Below are positions 1 to 27,477 of a stretch of DNA of 64,000 nt, piece by piece (position 1 is the stretch's first letter; each line of letters opens with the position of its first letter). The position numbers and the translations under genes were made by a program. The notes under the pieces are model-generated. The model ran no database searches. It had not been told where the DNA came from and saw nothing but the letters and a program-made list of their open reading frames with translations. Source of the stretch: Henricia sp. BOLD:AAB3569. Its lineage: Eukaryota; Echinodermata; Asteroidea; Spinulosida; Echinasteridae. The DNA lies in NCBI GenBank assembly GCA_037783545.1, contig JBBELK010001244.1, positions 372,001 through 436,000 of the forward strand, given 5' to 3'.

Positions 1-78
1 TTTAAAAAAATTATTTGCCAAAAAAATGGAGATTTAGAACGTCAGCTTTTTGATAAATGGATTATGCATGAATTGTAA

Positions 79-199
79 AGGCTCGTCAGCAAAGCGCGCG
101 CGCCAAATTCGTGCCAAAATTCGCAGCCTCATGCCTTTACTATAAGGCTGCGTATTTCGTGGCACGAATTTGGCGTGCATTGCTGACGAGCCTGTGCCT
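79..199. mobile_element. TTAA-inserted foldback MITE, family 1, copy 1
   Basis: The inverted arms contain GGCTCGTCAGCAA and CCAAATTCGTG(CC). The right end is GAGCCTGTGCCT followed by TTAA, and the left flank is GTAA. Copies of 133 bp at 22160 and 33387 have clean TTAA on both sides. It is too small to code for anything. Confidence 0.75.
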
Positions 200-314
200 T
201 TAAATCAAAACGGACGTGCAGTTTAGGAAGTCACTATAACTATGCTGCCCTCTTGTGGTGCATGCCACTGTCTAGTAACCAACAGTCCGAATGCTTTTTG
301 CCCTTCTCTCCTAC

Positions 315-552
315 ATCATCAATTCTGTACTTTACACCTGCCGCATGCACCACATAGCAACACAAATTTAGTCTGGTCAAGTGTATACTAAGCGTGCGTG
401 TGCAAGAAGGTACGTCAGTACACCAAATGCGAAACATGCATTCTGCTACAGTGAAAACTGTATTGATTCTGTACGTCACACCTGCTGTGTGCACCACATA
501 GCAACAACAATTTAGTCTGGTCAAGTGGATACTACAGGTAGGTGTGCATGTG
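315..552 (+). repeat. Tandem duplication of about 155 bp
   Basis: CACCACATAGCAACA and TTTAGTCTGGTCAAGTG occur at 348-382 and 491-526 in the same order, preceded by TGTAC(T/G)T(T/C)ACACCTGC. The open frame 240-722 on the minus strand reads through both copies and has no recognisable domain. I reject it as a gene. Confidence 0.7.
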
Positions 553-837
553 AAACATGCAAGCTGAGAAATTGGGTCGGACCAGCGCTGAACCCAAAAC
601 TGCTCATTTGCCATTCTAGTGGTCCCGGGTTCACCACTCACTTTAGCACAGTTTTCATGATAAAGTTGTGATGTCACATGTACACCAGAACATTTGGTCT
701 GTGCAAAAAAATCATCACGCAAACAGCGCCCTCTCTTGGCAAAGACAGTTAAAAATGTAAAAAAACGCTACTTCCGTGCATGCAATGCTGTGTTAGTATA
801 ATAATCTTGCATATATTGCAAAGAATGAGACAAAATG

Positions 838-970
838 TCAGGAGAGGGGGAGCGTGTCGGGAGAGGAGGGAAGCGTGTCGGGAGAGGGGGAAGCGCGTCG
901 GGAGAGGGGGAAGCGCGTCGGGAGAGGGGGAAGCGCGTGGGGGGAGGGGGAAGCGTGTCGAGAGGGGGGC
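838..970 (+). repeat. Purine-rich minisatellite GGGAGAGGGGGAAGCGCGTC
   Basis: Six to seven units of about 20 bp are present, with strong G-run strand asymmetry on the plus strand. The four-or-more G runs suggest quadruplex potential. The overlapping open frames on both strands are due to the repeat. Confidence 0.85.
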
Positions 971-1599
971 GGGGGATGGGGGGAGTGTGCCAATGGACAT
1001 GTGATTGCTTTGAAATTCTGAAATTAGTATTTTTCACAGTTGTACAAAATTGTAGAGGGTCTGTGCTCCCTAAAAAAAATGTGGAACTCCAGATGCCCCT
1101 CAGACATATCGCCCAAGTTACATCGTCAAGTCTCTCGAGTGTTGTGTTAAGAATTAGAGTGTTTTACAAGACAAGAGACAAATTGAAATGTTTTAGGTAA
1201 ATTTTCATTTAATTTGTTTAGTAATAAATTAACTCTGAAATAGCTTAGCCCTGGCAGTGAGGTTAGCTGGAATTACGGCTACATAATCTAGGATTTGACA
1301 AGAATTGGAAAGCAGGCAAAATTGCCTCAAATTGGAAACTATGAAACAAATTCAAATCTTTATTTTCTTAAAAATGGAATTTATCGGCTTGAAATTACAA
1401 GTCTTCCATTGACTTGTGTGTTATTTCAAGCTATTCTAAATCTGGACACATTTGTACTTTTTAGTTGTTTATTCAAAATCACCGGCTTTAGAATCATTCT
1501 TGACATACATGTAACTATGATGAATTCAATTCTGGTATGGTGCCTGATCACCATTGAAATGAAACAACCAAACTTGGGATGAGAGAAAAATCGTAAGGA

Positions 1600-2012
1600 C
1601 CTTATCGGGATTCGAACCCGAGACCTCTGACTCACCAGGCAGATGCTCTACCAGCTGAGCTATGAGGCACAGTGGTATTCTCCCTCAGGTTTTCCCCCAC
1701 GACCTCTGACACACCAGACAGATGCCCTACCGGCTGAGCTATGAGGCACAGTGGTATACTCCCTCAGGTTTTCCCCAACACTTCTGACTCACCGGGCAGA
1801 TGCTCTACCAGCTGAGCTATGAGGCACAGTGGTATACTCCCTCAGGTTTTCCCAAGACCTCTGACACACCGGGCAGATGCTCTACCAGCTGAGCTATGAG
1901 GCACAGTGGTATACTCCCTCAGGTTTCCCCTAAGACCTCTGACACACCAGGCAGATGCCCTACCAGCTGAGCTATAAGGCACAGTGGTATACTCCCTCAG
2001 GTTTTCCCTATG
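1600..2012 (-). repeat. tRNA-like tandem array 1 (about five units of 83 bp)
   Basis: Read on the minus strand, each unit has GTGCCTCATAGCTCAGCTGG TAGAGC, which is a tRNA A-box and D-arm, followed by an anticodon-arm-like TCTGCCTGGTGAGTCAGA. The unit at 1605-1670 also carries the T-arm/B-box (GGTTCGAATCC). The four other units lack a B-box and join through a spacer (GTATACTCCCTCAGG on the plus strand). The acceptor ends do not pair, so these are not functional tRNA genes. Confidence 0.75.
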
Positions 2013-2404
2013 AACCCAATTTTTCTCTGGGTGTGTACCGATGAAATATATATAAAGCTATAGGACTCGTGGAAGAACCACCATAAAAATGTGGGAAAGT
2101 TTTAAAGAAAAACCTCACAAAAAAAAGAGAAGCGCTTAAATAAAAAAATGAGTCATTCCAAACTAAATGAAAAAGATCCAACAATAAAAGTTTTAATTAA
2201 AACAGAAAGCTGCTACAACTGTGTTCCAAAGGGTGCATACGAATCAAGAAATAACTCGTTAATATGCATTAAATGAATTTGTTTGTGTTAGTGAGGCGAT
2301 ATTTGGAAATGATTTTTTTTGGGCGAAAATGGATTTTGAAAACGATTTTTTAAGAGTGACTTCTAAGCATTTTACAGAAAGTATAAATTATGTTGTAATG
2401 ACTC

Positions 2405-3135
2405 TGACTCAAGACTCGGGACTCGAGTCAACTCAAGTCCCAACTTTCACTGACTTGAGACTCGAACCTCAAATGACTTGACTTGACTTGAGACTCGAAC
2501 CTCAAATGACTTGACTTGACTTGAGACTCGAACCTTAAATGACTTGACTTGACTTGAGACTCGAACCTCAAATGACTTGACTTGAGACTCGAACCTCAAA
2601 TGACTTGACTTGACTTGAGACTCGAACCTCAAATGACTTGACTTGAGACTCGAACCTCAAATGACTTGACTTGACTTAAGACTCGAACCTTAAATGACTT
2701 GACTTGACTTGAGACTCGAACCTCAAATGACTTGACTTGACTTGAGACTCGAACCTTAAATGACTTGACTTGACTTGAGACTCGAACCTCAAATGACTTG
2801 ACTTGAGACTCGAACCTCAAATGACTTGACTTGACTTGAGACTCGAACCTCAAATGACTTGACATGACTTGAGACTCGAACCTCAAATGACTTGACTTGA
2901 GACTCGAACCTACAAAAACACAAGCTTTGTTTTAACATGGAGCATTCTTGGCCGGAACAACACCAATTCCCTACACGAAATGTTACAGCATCTAGACTCC
3001 TTTTGAAACAAATTGACTGTCGTGACTACTTGGCTTGACTTGACTCGGCATTGATGTCAAATGACTTGACTGGGGACTCGAAGGCAATTTGACTTGACTT
3101 GACTTTGGACTCGAGCAGAGGGAGACTCGTTACAA
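2405..3135 (-). repeat. GACTTGACTTGAGACTCGAACC minisatellite, locus 1
   Basis: Units of 28 or 33 bp, differing by one GACTT pentamer, run from 2450 to 2910. They are followed by a unique core (2912-3015) and a short GACTTGACT tail ending GAGCAGAGGGAGACTCGTTA. The open frames in it (VSSQVKSFEVR type) are repeat artefacts. The whole structure is mirrored at 34575-35545. Confidence 0.88.
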
Positions 3136-3627
3136 CCCAAATTGTACTTTTTAGTTAGAAAACTATGAATTTCTACTACAGCAAAATGAAATTATGAATT
3201 AAGCCGCAATCAAGTGTTGTAATGTTGGGTGGGTAGCACGCTAAGCAAAAATGTTAAGGTTTCGGTAGAAAGGAAAAACAGTCCAGGTTATCTTATGAGA
3301 CTGCAGAATTATATAAGGCACCGGGTACTAAGATATTAATAGGTGGGGCAAATATATACATAGACTGGTTTTACGCATCTTAGGAAACACATGTATGATT
3401 TTACATAAACATCGCTATAACTTCGCAAGTGCAATATAAAAATATATAATTTTTTACTTTTTCATGTTAAGAATGTTGTTATAACTTGTTCAAGGCTTGA
3501 TTGAAGACTACAATATGATTGATAGATGTTTTCACAAAGCGAAGGAATATTTTACTTCAATTTGTAATAGATTTAGTGTTATATAATTTTTTAAATTTAA
3601 AGATGAATTTTAGAAACGCGAGAAAAT

Positions 3628-3712
3628 TGCAGTGACCGACTGGGATTCGAACCCAGGTCCTTGGCTTACATGGCCAATTGCTCTAACAACTGAGCTATCT
3701 GGGCATCCCGTC
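3628..3712 (-). other. tRNA-Thr-like sequence, probably SINE head or tRNA pseudogene
   Basis: On the minus strand there is a D-arm (TAGCTCAGTTGTTAGAGC), an anticodon stem TTGGC/GCCAA with loop CATGTAA (UGU at the anticodon position but A at position 33), and a T-arm GGGTTCGAATCCC. The acceptor stem GCCCAGA does not pair with the 3' side CGGTCAC, which argues against a working tRNA. Confidence 0.55.
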
Positions 3713-4156
3713 AGAGCATCACAATAATCTCGTGTTTGCCACTCTCTTTCCCAACAATGCAGTGGGGCAATCCATACCTTCAATTTTGTTTAATTTGTTT
3801 GATCTTTTCAAGTGAATTTTCTTTCTTAAAGTATTTTTTGGGTAGTCATTTCGTAAACCAAGTAATTCTTGCAAATTAAAATAAGACGGAACAAAAAAAC
3901 AAAATTACCAACACGTTAAAAAAAAGGTGAAAGTGGAAACATACATGTTGGAAAATGGAACTCAAACTATATTTTTGATTCGTCAAAATGTTCATGAATC
4001 TCCGACCATTTTTTTGGTTGGACCTGCCAAATATTATATAAAGAAACATGATTGGGATGAATTTTTTTCATGATAATTTTTCACCGTCGCTAAACTGATA
4101 ATTCTCTCACTTTGCAGAAAAACAACTATTTTTTTTTCATAAAATCTTGCCTACCA

Positions 4157-4445
4157 TGTTTTTTTGCCCGGTGACCCGCTCTGGAAAAAGGTTACATAAG
4201 TCACGCAGGCTAGGTTGAGTTTTCGCGACCCTAAGAAGAAATCTGTGCCGGATCGACGCTCATTAAAATACAAAAACACAATGGAAAGTCCTGGCGGTGC
4301 CCAGATACCGCCTGGAATGTCTGTGCTCCGCCCGGAATTTCCAGTGTGTTTTGGTATTTTAATGAGCGTCGATCCGCCGCAGATTTCTACTTAGGGTCGC
4401 AAAAACTTGACCTAGCCTGCGCGACTTTTCTAGAGCGGGTCAAAA
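4157..4445. mobile_element. Palindromic MITE, family 4, copy 1
   Basis: The arms CGCAGGCTAGGTTGAGTTTT, CGCTCATTAAAATACAAAAA and CACAATGGAAAG are mirrored on the right side. The centre near 4305 is CGCCTGGAATGTCTGTGCTC. Two other copies lie at 14888-15125 and 26850-27050. Confidence 0.7.
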
Positions 4446-5267
4446 AATGGTCACATTTTAGCAGAATTGTTGTCACAACCAATGTGAACTAGTCTTGATT
4501 CAAGAGAGAATAAAAAAAAAAAAAAAAAAAAAAAGTGTTGCGACAAAATCTAGTATTTGGGCGCGAAACATTAACGGTTTATATAATACTTAATCTTTGC
4601 AAGATAAACCGTTTAAAACTGTTTGTTAATAAACTATACATGTAAGCGACCATGGTACATAAAAGGAATATATTACATAATAAAAACCATGGTTCTTAAG
4701 GGACTATAAAAAAAGCGATGGACATATTAGTAAGCACAAATGTTATGAATTGGCTTAGCTGTGTGATTATAATGCGGCTTGGCGCTGAATTATATTACAT
4801 ACATGTACGCATTGGAAAAACAAATGCAAGTGATTCGTACAGTAATGAAATGTGATGTTTACTGTTTCTGGGAGAATCAGGTAGTTAAGGGCTCTCGGAA
4901 AACCAAGTTTGTTGGGTTGTTAACCCTAGAATTGCAGGTGCTCAGGGAGGCACTTCAGGCAGGGTGGCACACCCTGCCCCAGTGGCTCTTACAGAGGCTG
5001 CTGCAGTCAGCCTTGCCATAAGAGGTGTTCATACACATTACTGACCGATAAAATGTGTTGCATCTCTCGGCCCTTCAGACATGCATTTCTTATTTTCGTG
5101 AGTAAAGATTCCGTTGTGTGCAAAGTGGCAAAAGTGTTAGAAGAAAAATTATGCTTACATGTATTAACAAGCCATCGTTGTGTTGTTAGCAGTATTTCAT
5201 AGTCAAAGCATGGTTGCCCACGTGCATTTGTGTAACATGTTTAAGCAAATTTGGCCTCCAGGATTAG

Positions 5268-5500
5268 TAACATTGTGCTTACTGCTTACAGTTTCTGTTA
5301 GCAAAATAATGTTGTTAGCTTAGTAGACATTGGAAATTAGCTTAGTAACATGCTCGGTTGTGCTTACAGTTTCTGTTAGCAAAATAATGTTAGCTTAGTA
5401 GACATGGGAAATTAGCTCAGTATTATGCTCGGTTGTGCTTACTGCTTACAGTTTTTGTTAGCAAAATAATGTTGTTAGCTTAGTAGAGCTAGGAATTTAG
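5268..5500 (+). repeat. Tandem repeat of about 75-85 bp, three units
   Basis: TTACAGTTTCTGTTAGCAAA and ATAATGTT(GTT)AGCTTAGT AG recur at 5287, 5363 and 5449, each followed by GGAAATTAGCT and TGCTCGGTTGTGCTTAC. Confidence 0.8.
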
Positions 5501-5976
5501 CTCCAGTCAACACAAATACAGTGATTTTAAATTTTGGTTAAAAAAAAGTGTGAATATTTTGTCATAAAAATTAGCATAATTGGTCAATCTGATAGAGATT
5601 AAAGGTAGTATGCATGATTGGTAAACTGTTAAAAACAGCGTGATTTCCACTGGTAATTGAAAGCTTATGTCGAGAAAACTACCTTGTAGAAATTTCAGCC
5701 ACATAGATACAGTAATACTCTAGAAATGGCGTCTTGTGCATACAGAAAATCTTTGGAGATTCAAATAGTTTTGTCATTTTTCTCATGAATGGGGGCACTT
5801 TAGACGAAATAATTTCACAGGATGATTACTACCATTACCATCTTGATAACAAGTAAGCTTAAAGATAATAATTCAGACATTTTTGGAGGGTAATTACAAA
5901 ACAAGTAGACTACTTTTAAGCTAAAATTTGTTGAAGATTTTGGCCAATACGATGGCTTTATAAACTCCTCAAAAAG

Positions 5977-6432
5977 TTCGGAAAGTCAAGTTTGACTGAC
6001 GATTGCTCTCTTGTTACCAAATTCAAGGGAAATGATTTAGTATCATTGGAAAGCCCTGTTATTCCTCTTTACAGTGATGTGTCATTTGTTATGATTAATC
6101 AATTAGGGGATGTGCAGTACAGCGAAATACAGGGGTGGGTGGAAAGTGAAATGTCACAAAATTCACTGCTATTGTCATGCAGTGCATTCCCCTTTTGCTT
6201 GGAGGATGGGAATGTGTCAATGCACTTTTTGACAATAGCAATGCATTTTGTGACATTTCACTTTACACCCGCCCCCAGATTCAGCTGTGCTGCACATCCC
6301 CCAATTGCTTAATCATAACAAATGACACATCATCGTAAAGAGGAATAACGGGGCTTTCCAATGATATAAAATTCAAGGAAAATTATTTTGCAACTTGAGA
6401 GAAATCGTCGGTCAAACTTGACTTTCCAAACT
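5977..6432. mobile_element. Large foldback element, about 455 bp
   Basis: GGAAAGTCAAGTTTGACTGA and TCGGTCAAACTTGACTTTCC are its inverted ends. The arms run about 220 bp each (for example GTGATGTGTCATTTGTTATG against CATAACAAATGACACATCAT) around a centre near 6205. The open frame 5992-6312 reads through the foldback and is not a gene. Confidence 0.75.
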
Positions 6433-6445
6433 TTTTTTAAGAAGT

Positions 6446-6790
6446 TTAGTTGAGCCCAATACATCATTTGCAGTTACCGAAAATTTTACTTCACGAGTTG
6501 ACAAGAAAAACCTGACTAAAAGTGTTGATAGCAATGGTAACAAACGCCACATGATTTTGTCCCCGTGTAAAATGGTACCTTTGTGTGAGAAATTGCTATT
6601 AATATGGAGCTGCGTATTTCGTGGCACGAATTTGGCACGCGCCAGTGCTGATGAGCCTGTGCCTTTAAAAAAAAAATTTGTGCCAATAATATTTTCCATT
6701 CATTCAACACAAAAACCATGGATTTTTCAGGTTTTCTGAAGTATTACTTCATCTATGTGGCTGAAATTTCTACAAGGCAGTTTATCAACA
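6446..6790. repeat. AAAGGCCCA/CATTTGCA interspersed repeat, copy 1
   Basis: It runs from CAATACATCATTTGCAG to GTGGCTGAAATTTCTACAAG GCAG, with CAATGGTAACAAACGCCACA inside. Related copies are at 14580-14770, 21270-22157 (interrupted) and 27060-27420, and short pieces at 5640-5705, 39032-39110 and 59618-59660. The family ends in TTTAAAGG/CCTTTAA, so it may also use TTAA targets. Confidence 0.6.
6605..6664. mobile_element. Family 1 foldback MITE, half copy
   Basis: Only the right arm is present: CTGCGTATTTCGTGGCACGA, TTTGGCACGCGCC and GAGCCTGTGCCT, then TTTAAA. It lies within a copy of the AAAGGCCCA-type repeat (6446-6790). Confidence 0.65.
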
Positions 6791-7107
6791 TTATTCATTA
6801 GTTATGTAATGGAATTCGGGGGAAAAAGATTCATCTGCGAATGAAATAATGGGCTTTTAAAAAGAAGATAGGACATACAAGCAACATTTTAGTTTCATCC
6901 CATCAAGTATATAAAAGGCTTAAATTAAACTATTTCTAGTTTAATTTAGCCAAAAGAATGGTTTAATTCTATCGCGCTTTTTCATCAAAGTTATTCTCCT
7001 TTTAAAAGTTTTGCCTCTCATTGCAAATCTCTTTCCTTCGAGAAAAAAAACAGAAAAAAACAAAATGGTACTTTACTCTCTGCTTCCCAGAACTTTGTAG
7101 CTCCAAT

Positions 7108-7425
7108 TTAGTCCAATCACAGAGAGGCTTGGTTCAAAACCATCCAATCACGGAGAGGCTTGGTTCAAAACCATCCAATCACAGAGAAGTTAGTTCAAAA
7201 CCATCCAATCATGATGAGGTCGAGTTTAAAACCCTCGAATCGCGGAGAGGTCGAATTCAAAACCGTCTAATCGCGGAGAGGTCGAATTCAAAACCATCCA
7301 ATCACGGAGAGGTCGAGTTCAAAACCGTCCTATTACGAAGAGGTCGAGTTCAAAACCGTCCAATCACGAAGAGGTCGAGTTCAAACCATCCAATTACAGA
7401 GAAGTTAGGTTCAAACCATCCCAAG
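7108..7425 (+). repeat. About 30-bp minisatellite TCCAATCACGGAGAGGTCGA
   Basis: Ten units of (CA)TCCAATCACGGAGAGGTCGA followed by GTTCAAAACC are present, with variants. The period keeps one frame open over 7021-7428, which is therefore not evidence for a gene. Confidence 0.85.
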
Positions 7426-8111
7426 TAGAAAAGAAAATCGTGAATACACATGAACAGTCGTGTTTTGACTGTATTCATTTAGTTCGCTCGTTCAAACTCC
7501 GAAATTGAGAAGTACGTAACTCCAAAATGTAGAATCAGTTGTGAAAAACAACGTAGACGAGAAAACAGGTAAATCCTTGCAAAACATACGTGGTAGCAGT
7601 CGCTTCTTCAAACTGACGAATGTTGTTGTTTTTTTACACTCGCGATCTGAAGTATAGTTCAGGAAAATGCCGCCATTGAAAAGAACAGAACAGTTGTCAA
7701 GTGGGTTGACCCGATGTTCAGGGTTTAATTCCGTCAGACATTCTTTTTTTTGGTTATTGTGATTTTTCTGACGATGTCAGAGTGATGTCGTTTTCCAACT
7801 AAACAAATCCGACTGTTCCATTACTTGCATATTCCATTGATGTAATAGGGTTCCACATAAGCTATCTCACACACATTTCATATCTCTCGGTGGCATCATG
7901 CGAAAAAACGCCCCTCTTGTGAAATGGAAAGTTCCACTGAGGCACTTTATGACAAAAATCTCCGGGACGAAAAAATCTTCTCGACAAAATGTTCACTGGC
8001 ACTTTTTTGTAGTAACAGGCACTTGATAATAGCAATTTTAGTTTCCATAAAAATGAAGTGTCCAATTTTTGTGCAGTTTTTAAGTTTGTTTATGGAATAC
8101 CTTGAGTTTTT

Positions 8112-24386
<16,275 letters not shown>

Positions 24387-24409
24387 GGCAACATCCGATT
24401 TCAACCTCG

Positions 24410-24448
24410 TCAATTCCGGATCGATCCCACACCACTCACGACCGCCAT
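24410..24448 (-). promoter_or_regulatory. Short upstream ORF before RBPJ exon 1b
   Basis: An ATG at 24448 in the context CAATGGCG opens 12 codons (MAVVSGVGSIRN) and stops at 24410, 23 bases before the exon 1b ATG. If transcription starts upstream, this would be a uORF in the 5' leader. Such uORFs often lower initiation at the main start. The region just upstream (24450-24560) has no TATA box that I can see. Confidence 0.4.
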
Positions 24449-24449
24449 T

Positions 24450-25279
24450 GTTTCACTTCGAACCGAGTGTTTTAGAGTGTCCACGAACAAACGCATGAAT
24501 GATAATCGCAGAGGACATGTGGCTACACGTAGAACACAGTCGTGAGGACATGTAAACCACGATTCAACGTAGTTTTTTTGTCCAACACCACATGTATTGG
24601 CTAAAATACTTTCCCCGATTCACATAAACAGATGTAACTGATATCGTGTCCGATTAATCCATCAACGACATGATCAAAAACTCGCCGTCCTTACAAGTCA
24701 ACACAATGAGCGCTTCCTGATGTCCAGCACAAAGACAGTCGATTTCCCCAATTATATAAAAATACGACCAAACCCGGAGCATTAACAGAATAAAAACAAT
24801 CCTGGACTAATAATACACACACACAAAGCCACAGCGGTCTTTCTTCCTCTAGATAAGTCTTGCGTCCCGACCCTGATATTGTTTATTCATAGTTCAGAAA
24901 AAAAGACCAACAGCTGGCCTGACTGAAAATTCTCCCACGCTGTCTGAACTGACTGAGCAGAGTCCAAGCTGCTGTTATCCATGTTCAGGGCCATCACACC
25001 ATTGACCTTGGTAGTGTGCATAGTGAATAGGCTTATTGTTGGTGGCCCTGCACCATGGATAGGTATTAATACTTCTACCATTGACTGGCTTTTGGAAAAA
25101 AGGGGGCGGAGCCTAAGTGACTATAGCTGTTCACTGCAATTTGGGCCCAGTGAGGTTGAAAGCTAGACTCGTACAGTCCTTCATTTATTATACATGTAAT
25201 TCCAAATGCAATAACCATGTGTATTTGTTTTTCTTTATCGATATTTTTCATTGATACATTAATTTGGAAAGTGCTAGAT
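24450..25279. promoter_or_regulatory. Region upstream of RBPJ exon 1b, possible promoter
   Basis: This is the 5' flank of the nearer candidate first exon. It has moderate CpG content near 24410-24510 and no clear TATA box. The assignment rests only on position. Confidence 0.25.
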
Positions 25280-25283
25280 TTAA

Positions 25284-25807
25284 AGATAGTATACATGATT
25301 GGTAAACTGTTACAAATAGTTTTATCCCCCTGTGTGGTTGAAGATATGCATGATTAAAACAAACCATGGAGCTCAGCAAAAACCAGCTCCGTACTCTGTC
25401 AAATTTTTGAGAAAACAGTAAAAAAAGGGTTTGCAGTCATTTCTCCCCAAAACCATTTCGCCTTGAACCACGGCCTGTGCATTAAGTGGTTTTGAGGCGA
25501 AGTGGCGTTTGGACGAAGTACATGTACATGTACATGTAATTTGGGGCGAAATGGCACTCGGGCAAAGTGGTTTGGGGCGACATGGCACAAGTTTGGGCGA
25601 AATGGTTTTGGGGCAAATTGAATAATCGTCTCTTCAGACTGTCAGAATAAAAATTAATTGTTTTACTTATTTCTCAAAGACTATAGCACTTCAGACAAAA
25701 CCATTTCAGGGGAAGTTTTCTACGGTCATCATGTTTATATTGTTCAAGTTAGGCTTAAATATGTGAACATTTCTGATTTTCGAGATTACCAATGATGTAT
25801 ACTGCCT
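25284..25807. mobile_element. TTAA-inserted MITE, family 2, copy 2 (inverted)
   Basis: It starts AGATAGTATACATGATTGGT and ends with inverse AGGCAGTATACATCATTGGT, with TTAA on both sides (25280-25283 and 25808-25811). A long stretch (25640-25800) matches 15165-15300 in reverse complement, including CCCCTGAAATGGTTTTGTCT. It contains a short ACATGTAC run. Confidence 0.78.
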
Positions 25808-25854
25808 TTAAAGGAGCGTGACCAGATCACATTTTTGACCCCACTTTTTTCAAA

Positions 25855-26830
25855 CCTTTTTTTTTAGATATCATGCGTCACATTTTACTCATTACCATTC
25901 TGAATTTCGCGTTCTCAATCCATATATTTTTAAGGTTATCGTAAAAAAACCACCGATGTTTTATAAACTAATTTATCCGTTCCATAAAGCAGTGCAGTGA
26001 TTACACCAACCTTTTTGCTTCCACATCCAAATTGGAGATAGTCTTGGCCCAAGACTACTCTAGTCGATATTGGTTTGTGTACGCGTTGGCCATATAGTGC
26101 GCCCTCTTGCAGCACTAACGGACCAGTCTTTGCCCACTAGAGTAGTCTTGGGAACTTCTCCCGGAAGGTTTAACTTTTTCTTTGTTTTTGCCTAGGCTTT
26201 CCTAGGGAACCAATCAGCGAGTGACCCAAATACAGCAGAGCGTGGGAATGCAGCGAGCGACCCAAATACAGCGCGTCGACCGCAGAGCGTGACCCAAATA
26301 CACCGCGTGCACGCGCTTCGAATGGTTTGAAAAATATAAGGCGGCTTACAAGAATCATCGAACATGACCGTTTTATTGTTGCTAATATTTTCGGTGGCAT
26401 AAGTTTCTTGGCAAATGTTTGCGAATATATTTACAAACATGTTTGCAAAGGCGTATGACATCGCAAAATACATTTGTTTATGAAGATAATTGCGACATTG
26501 CAAATATTTGCAAAGATATCTGTGGTATGCCATGTTCTTGTGTGCCATCATAAAACCCTCTGCAGCTATTTACATAAAACGGTACCGCCCCCAATGCTGA
26601 ACTTCCGGGAGAAGTTCCCAAGACTACTCTAGTGGGCAAAGACTGGTCCGTTAGTGCTGCAAGAGGGCGCACTATATGGCCAACGCGTACACAAACCAAT
26701 ATCGACTAGAGTAGTCTTGGGCCAAGACTAAATTGGAGATTGCAAATTTCCTGTTTTCTTCCCATGGATAATATTTTGGGGAGGTATTTTATACGATTGT
26801 TAGGTTAGAATGAAATATATTTTCTAGACA
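25855..26830 (+). repeat. 300-bp interspersed repeat, copy 4, split by the MULE-like element
   Basis: Family sequence runs to CCAAATTGGAGAT at 26039 and resumes at 26730 with the duplicated AAATTGGAGAT then TGCAAATTTCCTG. Removing 26040-26740 would restore a standard copy. Confidence 0.8.
26040..26729. mobile_element. MULE-like non-autonomous transposon with 128-bp terminal inverted repeats
   Basis: Positions 26040-26167 and 26602-26729 are inverted copies that I could read base for base without a mismatch. The element interrupts a known repeat family (see 25855-26830) and is flanked by an 11-bp duplication AAATTGGAGAT (26029-26039 and 26730-26740). Long terminal repeats with 9-11-bp target duplications are typical of Mutator-like elements. 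The interior has no long ORF but carries three short GACCCAAATACA repeats at 26223-26302. Confidence 0.8.
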
Positions 26831-26849
26831 AGCTCTGCAAAAAAGGCCC

Positions 26850-27050
26850 CGTAAGTCACGCAGGCTAGATCGAGTTTTCGCGACCATAAGTAGAAATATG
26901 TGGCAGATCCACGCTCATTAAAATACCAAAACACAATGGAAATTCCAGGCGAAACACGGACATTCCAGGCGGTATCTGGGTACCATCAGGAATTTCCATC
27001 GTGTTTTTGTATTTTAATGAACATGGGTCTGCTGCAGATTTCTAGCCTGC
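26850..27050. mobile_element. Palindromic MITE, family 4, copy 3 (right arm truncated)
   Basis: CACGCAGGCTAGATCGAGTT begins the left arm. The right arm stops after CTGCAGATTTCTAGCCTGCG, losing the CTTATGGTCGCGAAAA segment. It abuts the MULE-interrupted repeat. Confidence 0.65.
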
Positions 27051-27059
27051 GCCCTGAGG

Positions 27060-27420
27060 GCCCTATGTATCATTTGCAAGATAAAACTTTTTACAGATTC
27101 GTGGAATAAGAGTGTAACATATCTCAGGAAGAATGTTGGTAAACTAGCCTGAAGAAATTTTAGCTACTTAGATGTATCAATGCTTCAAAAAACCTTGAAA
27201 ATCTATATGTGTGAATGGTTAAAAAAGTCCTGTGCATGGGACTTTTTTAGTTTTTAGAAAACCACCTTCGGTTGTCAATTTCCAGCATGAAATACCATTT
27301 TGGACAGAAATAAATTCATGTGGTGTTTGTTACCATTGCTATCAACACTTTGAGTAAGGTTTTTCTTGTCAACTCATGAAAAGCAAAATTGGGTCATTGC
27401 AAATGATACAATGGGCCTTT
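27060..27420. repeat. AAAGGCCCA-type repeat beside RBPJ exon 1a
   Basis: GGTGTTTGTTACCATTGCTA, CTTGTCAACTCATGAAAAGC and TTGCAAATGATACAATGGGC place it in the family of 6446-6790. It ends at 27420, 58 bp from the donor side of candidate exon 1a. A short inverted head (27058-27115) is present at the other end. Confidence 0.55.
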
Positions 27421-27477
27421 AAGGGCCTGTAACAGTACTGGGGGTACTGGTACATGTTGATAAAATCACATACTTAC

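Noticed and set aside
2447..2886. Long minus-strand ORFs reading VSSQVKSFEVR repeats
   Set aside because: They are produced by the 28/33-bp satellite; the frame shifts with unit length and there is no domain.
5992..6312. 106-codon plus-strand ORF
   Set aside because: It lies within the arms of a foldback element and has no domain.
7021..7428. 135-codon plus-strand ORF
   Set aside because: The frame stays open because of a ~30-bp minisatellite; no start context, no domain.
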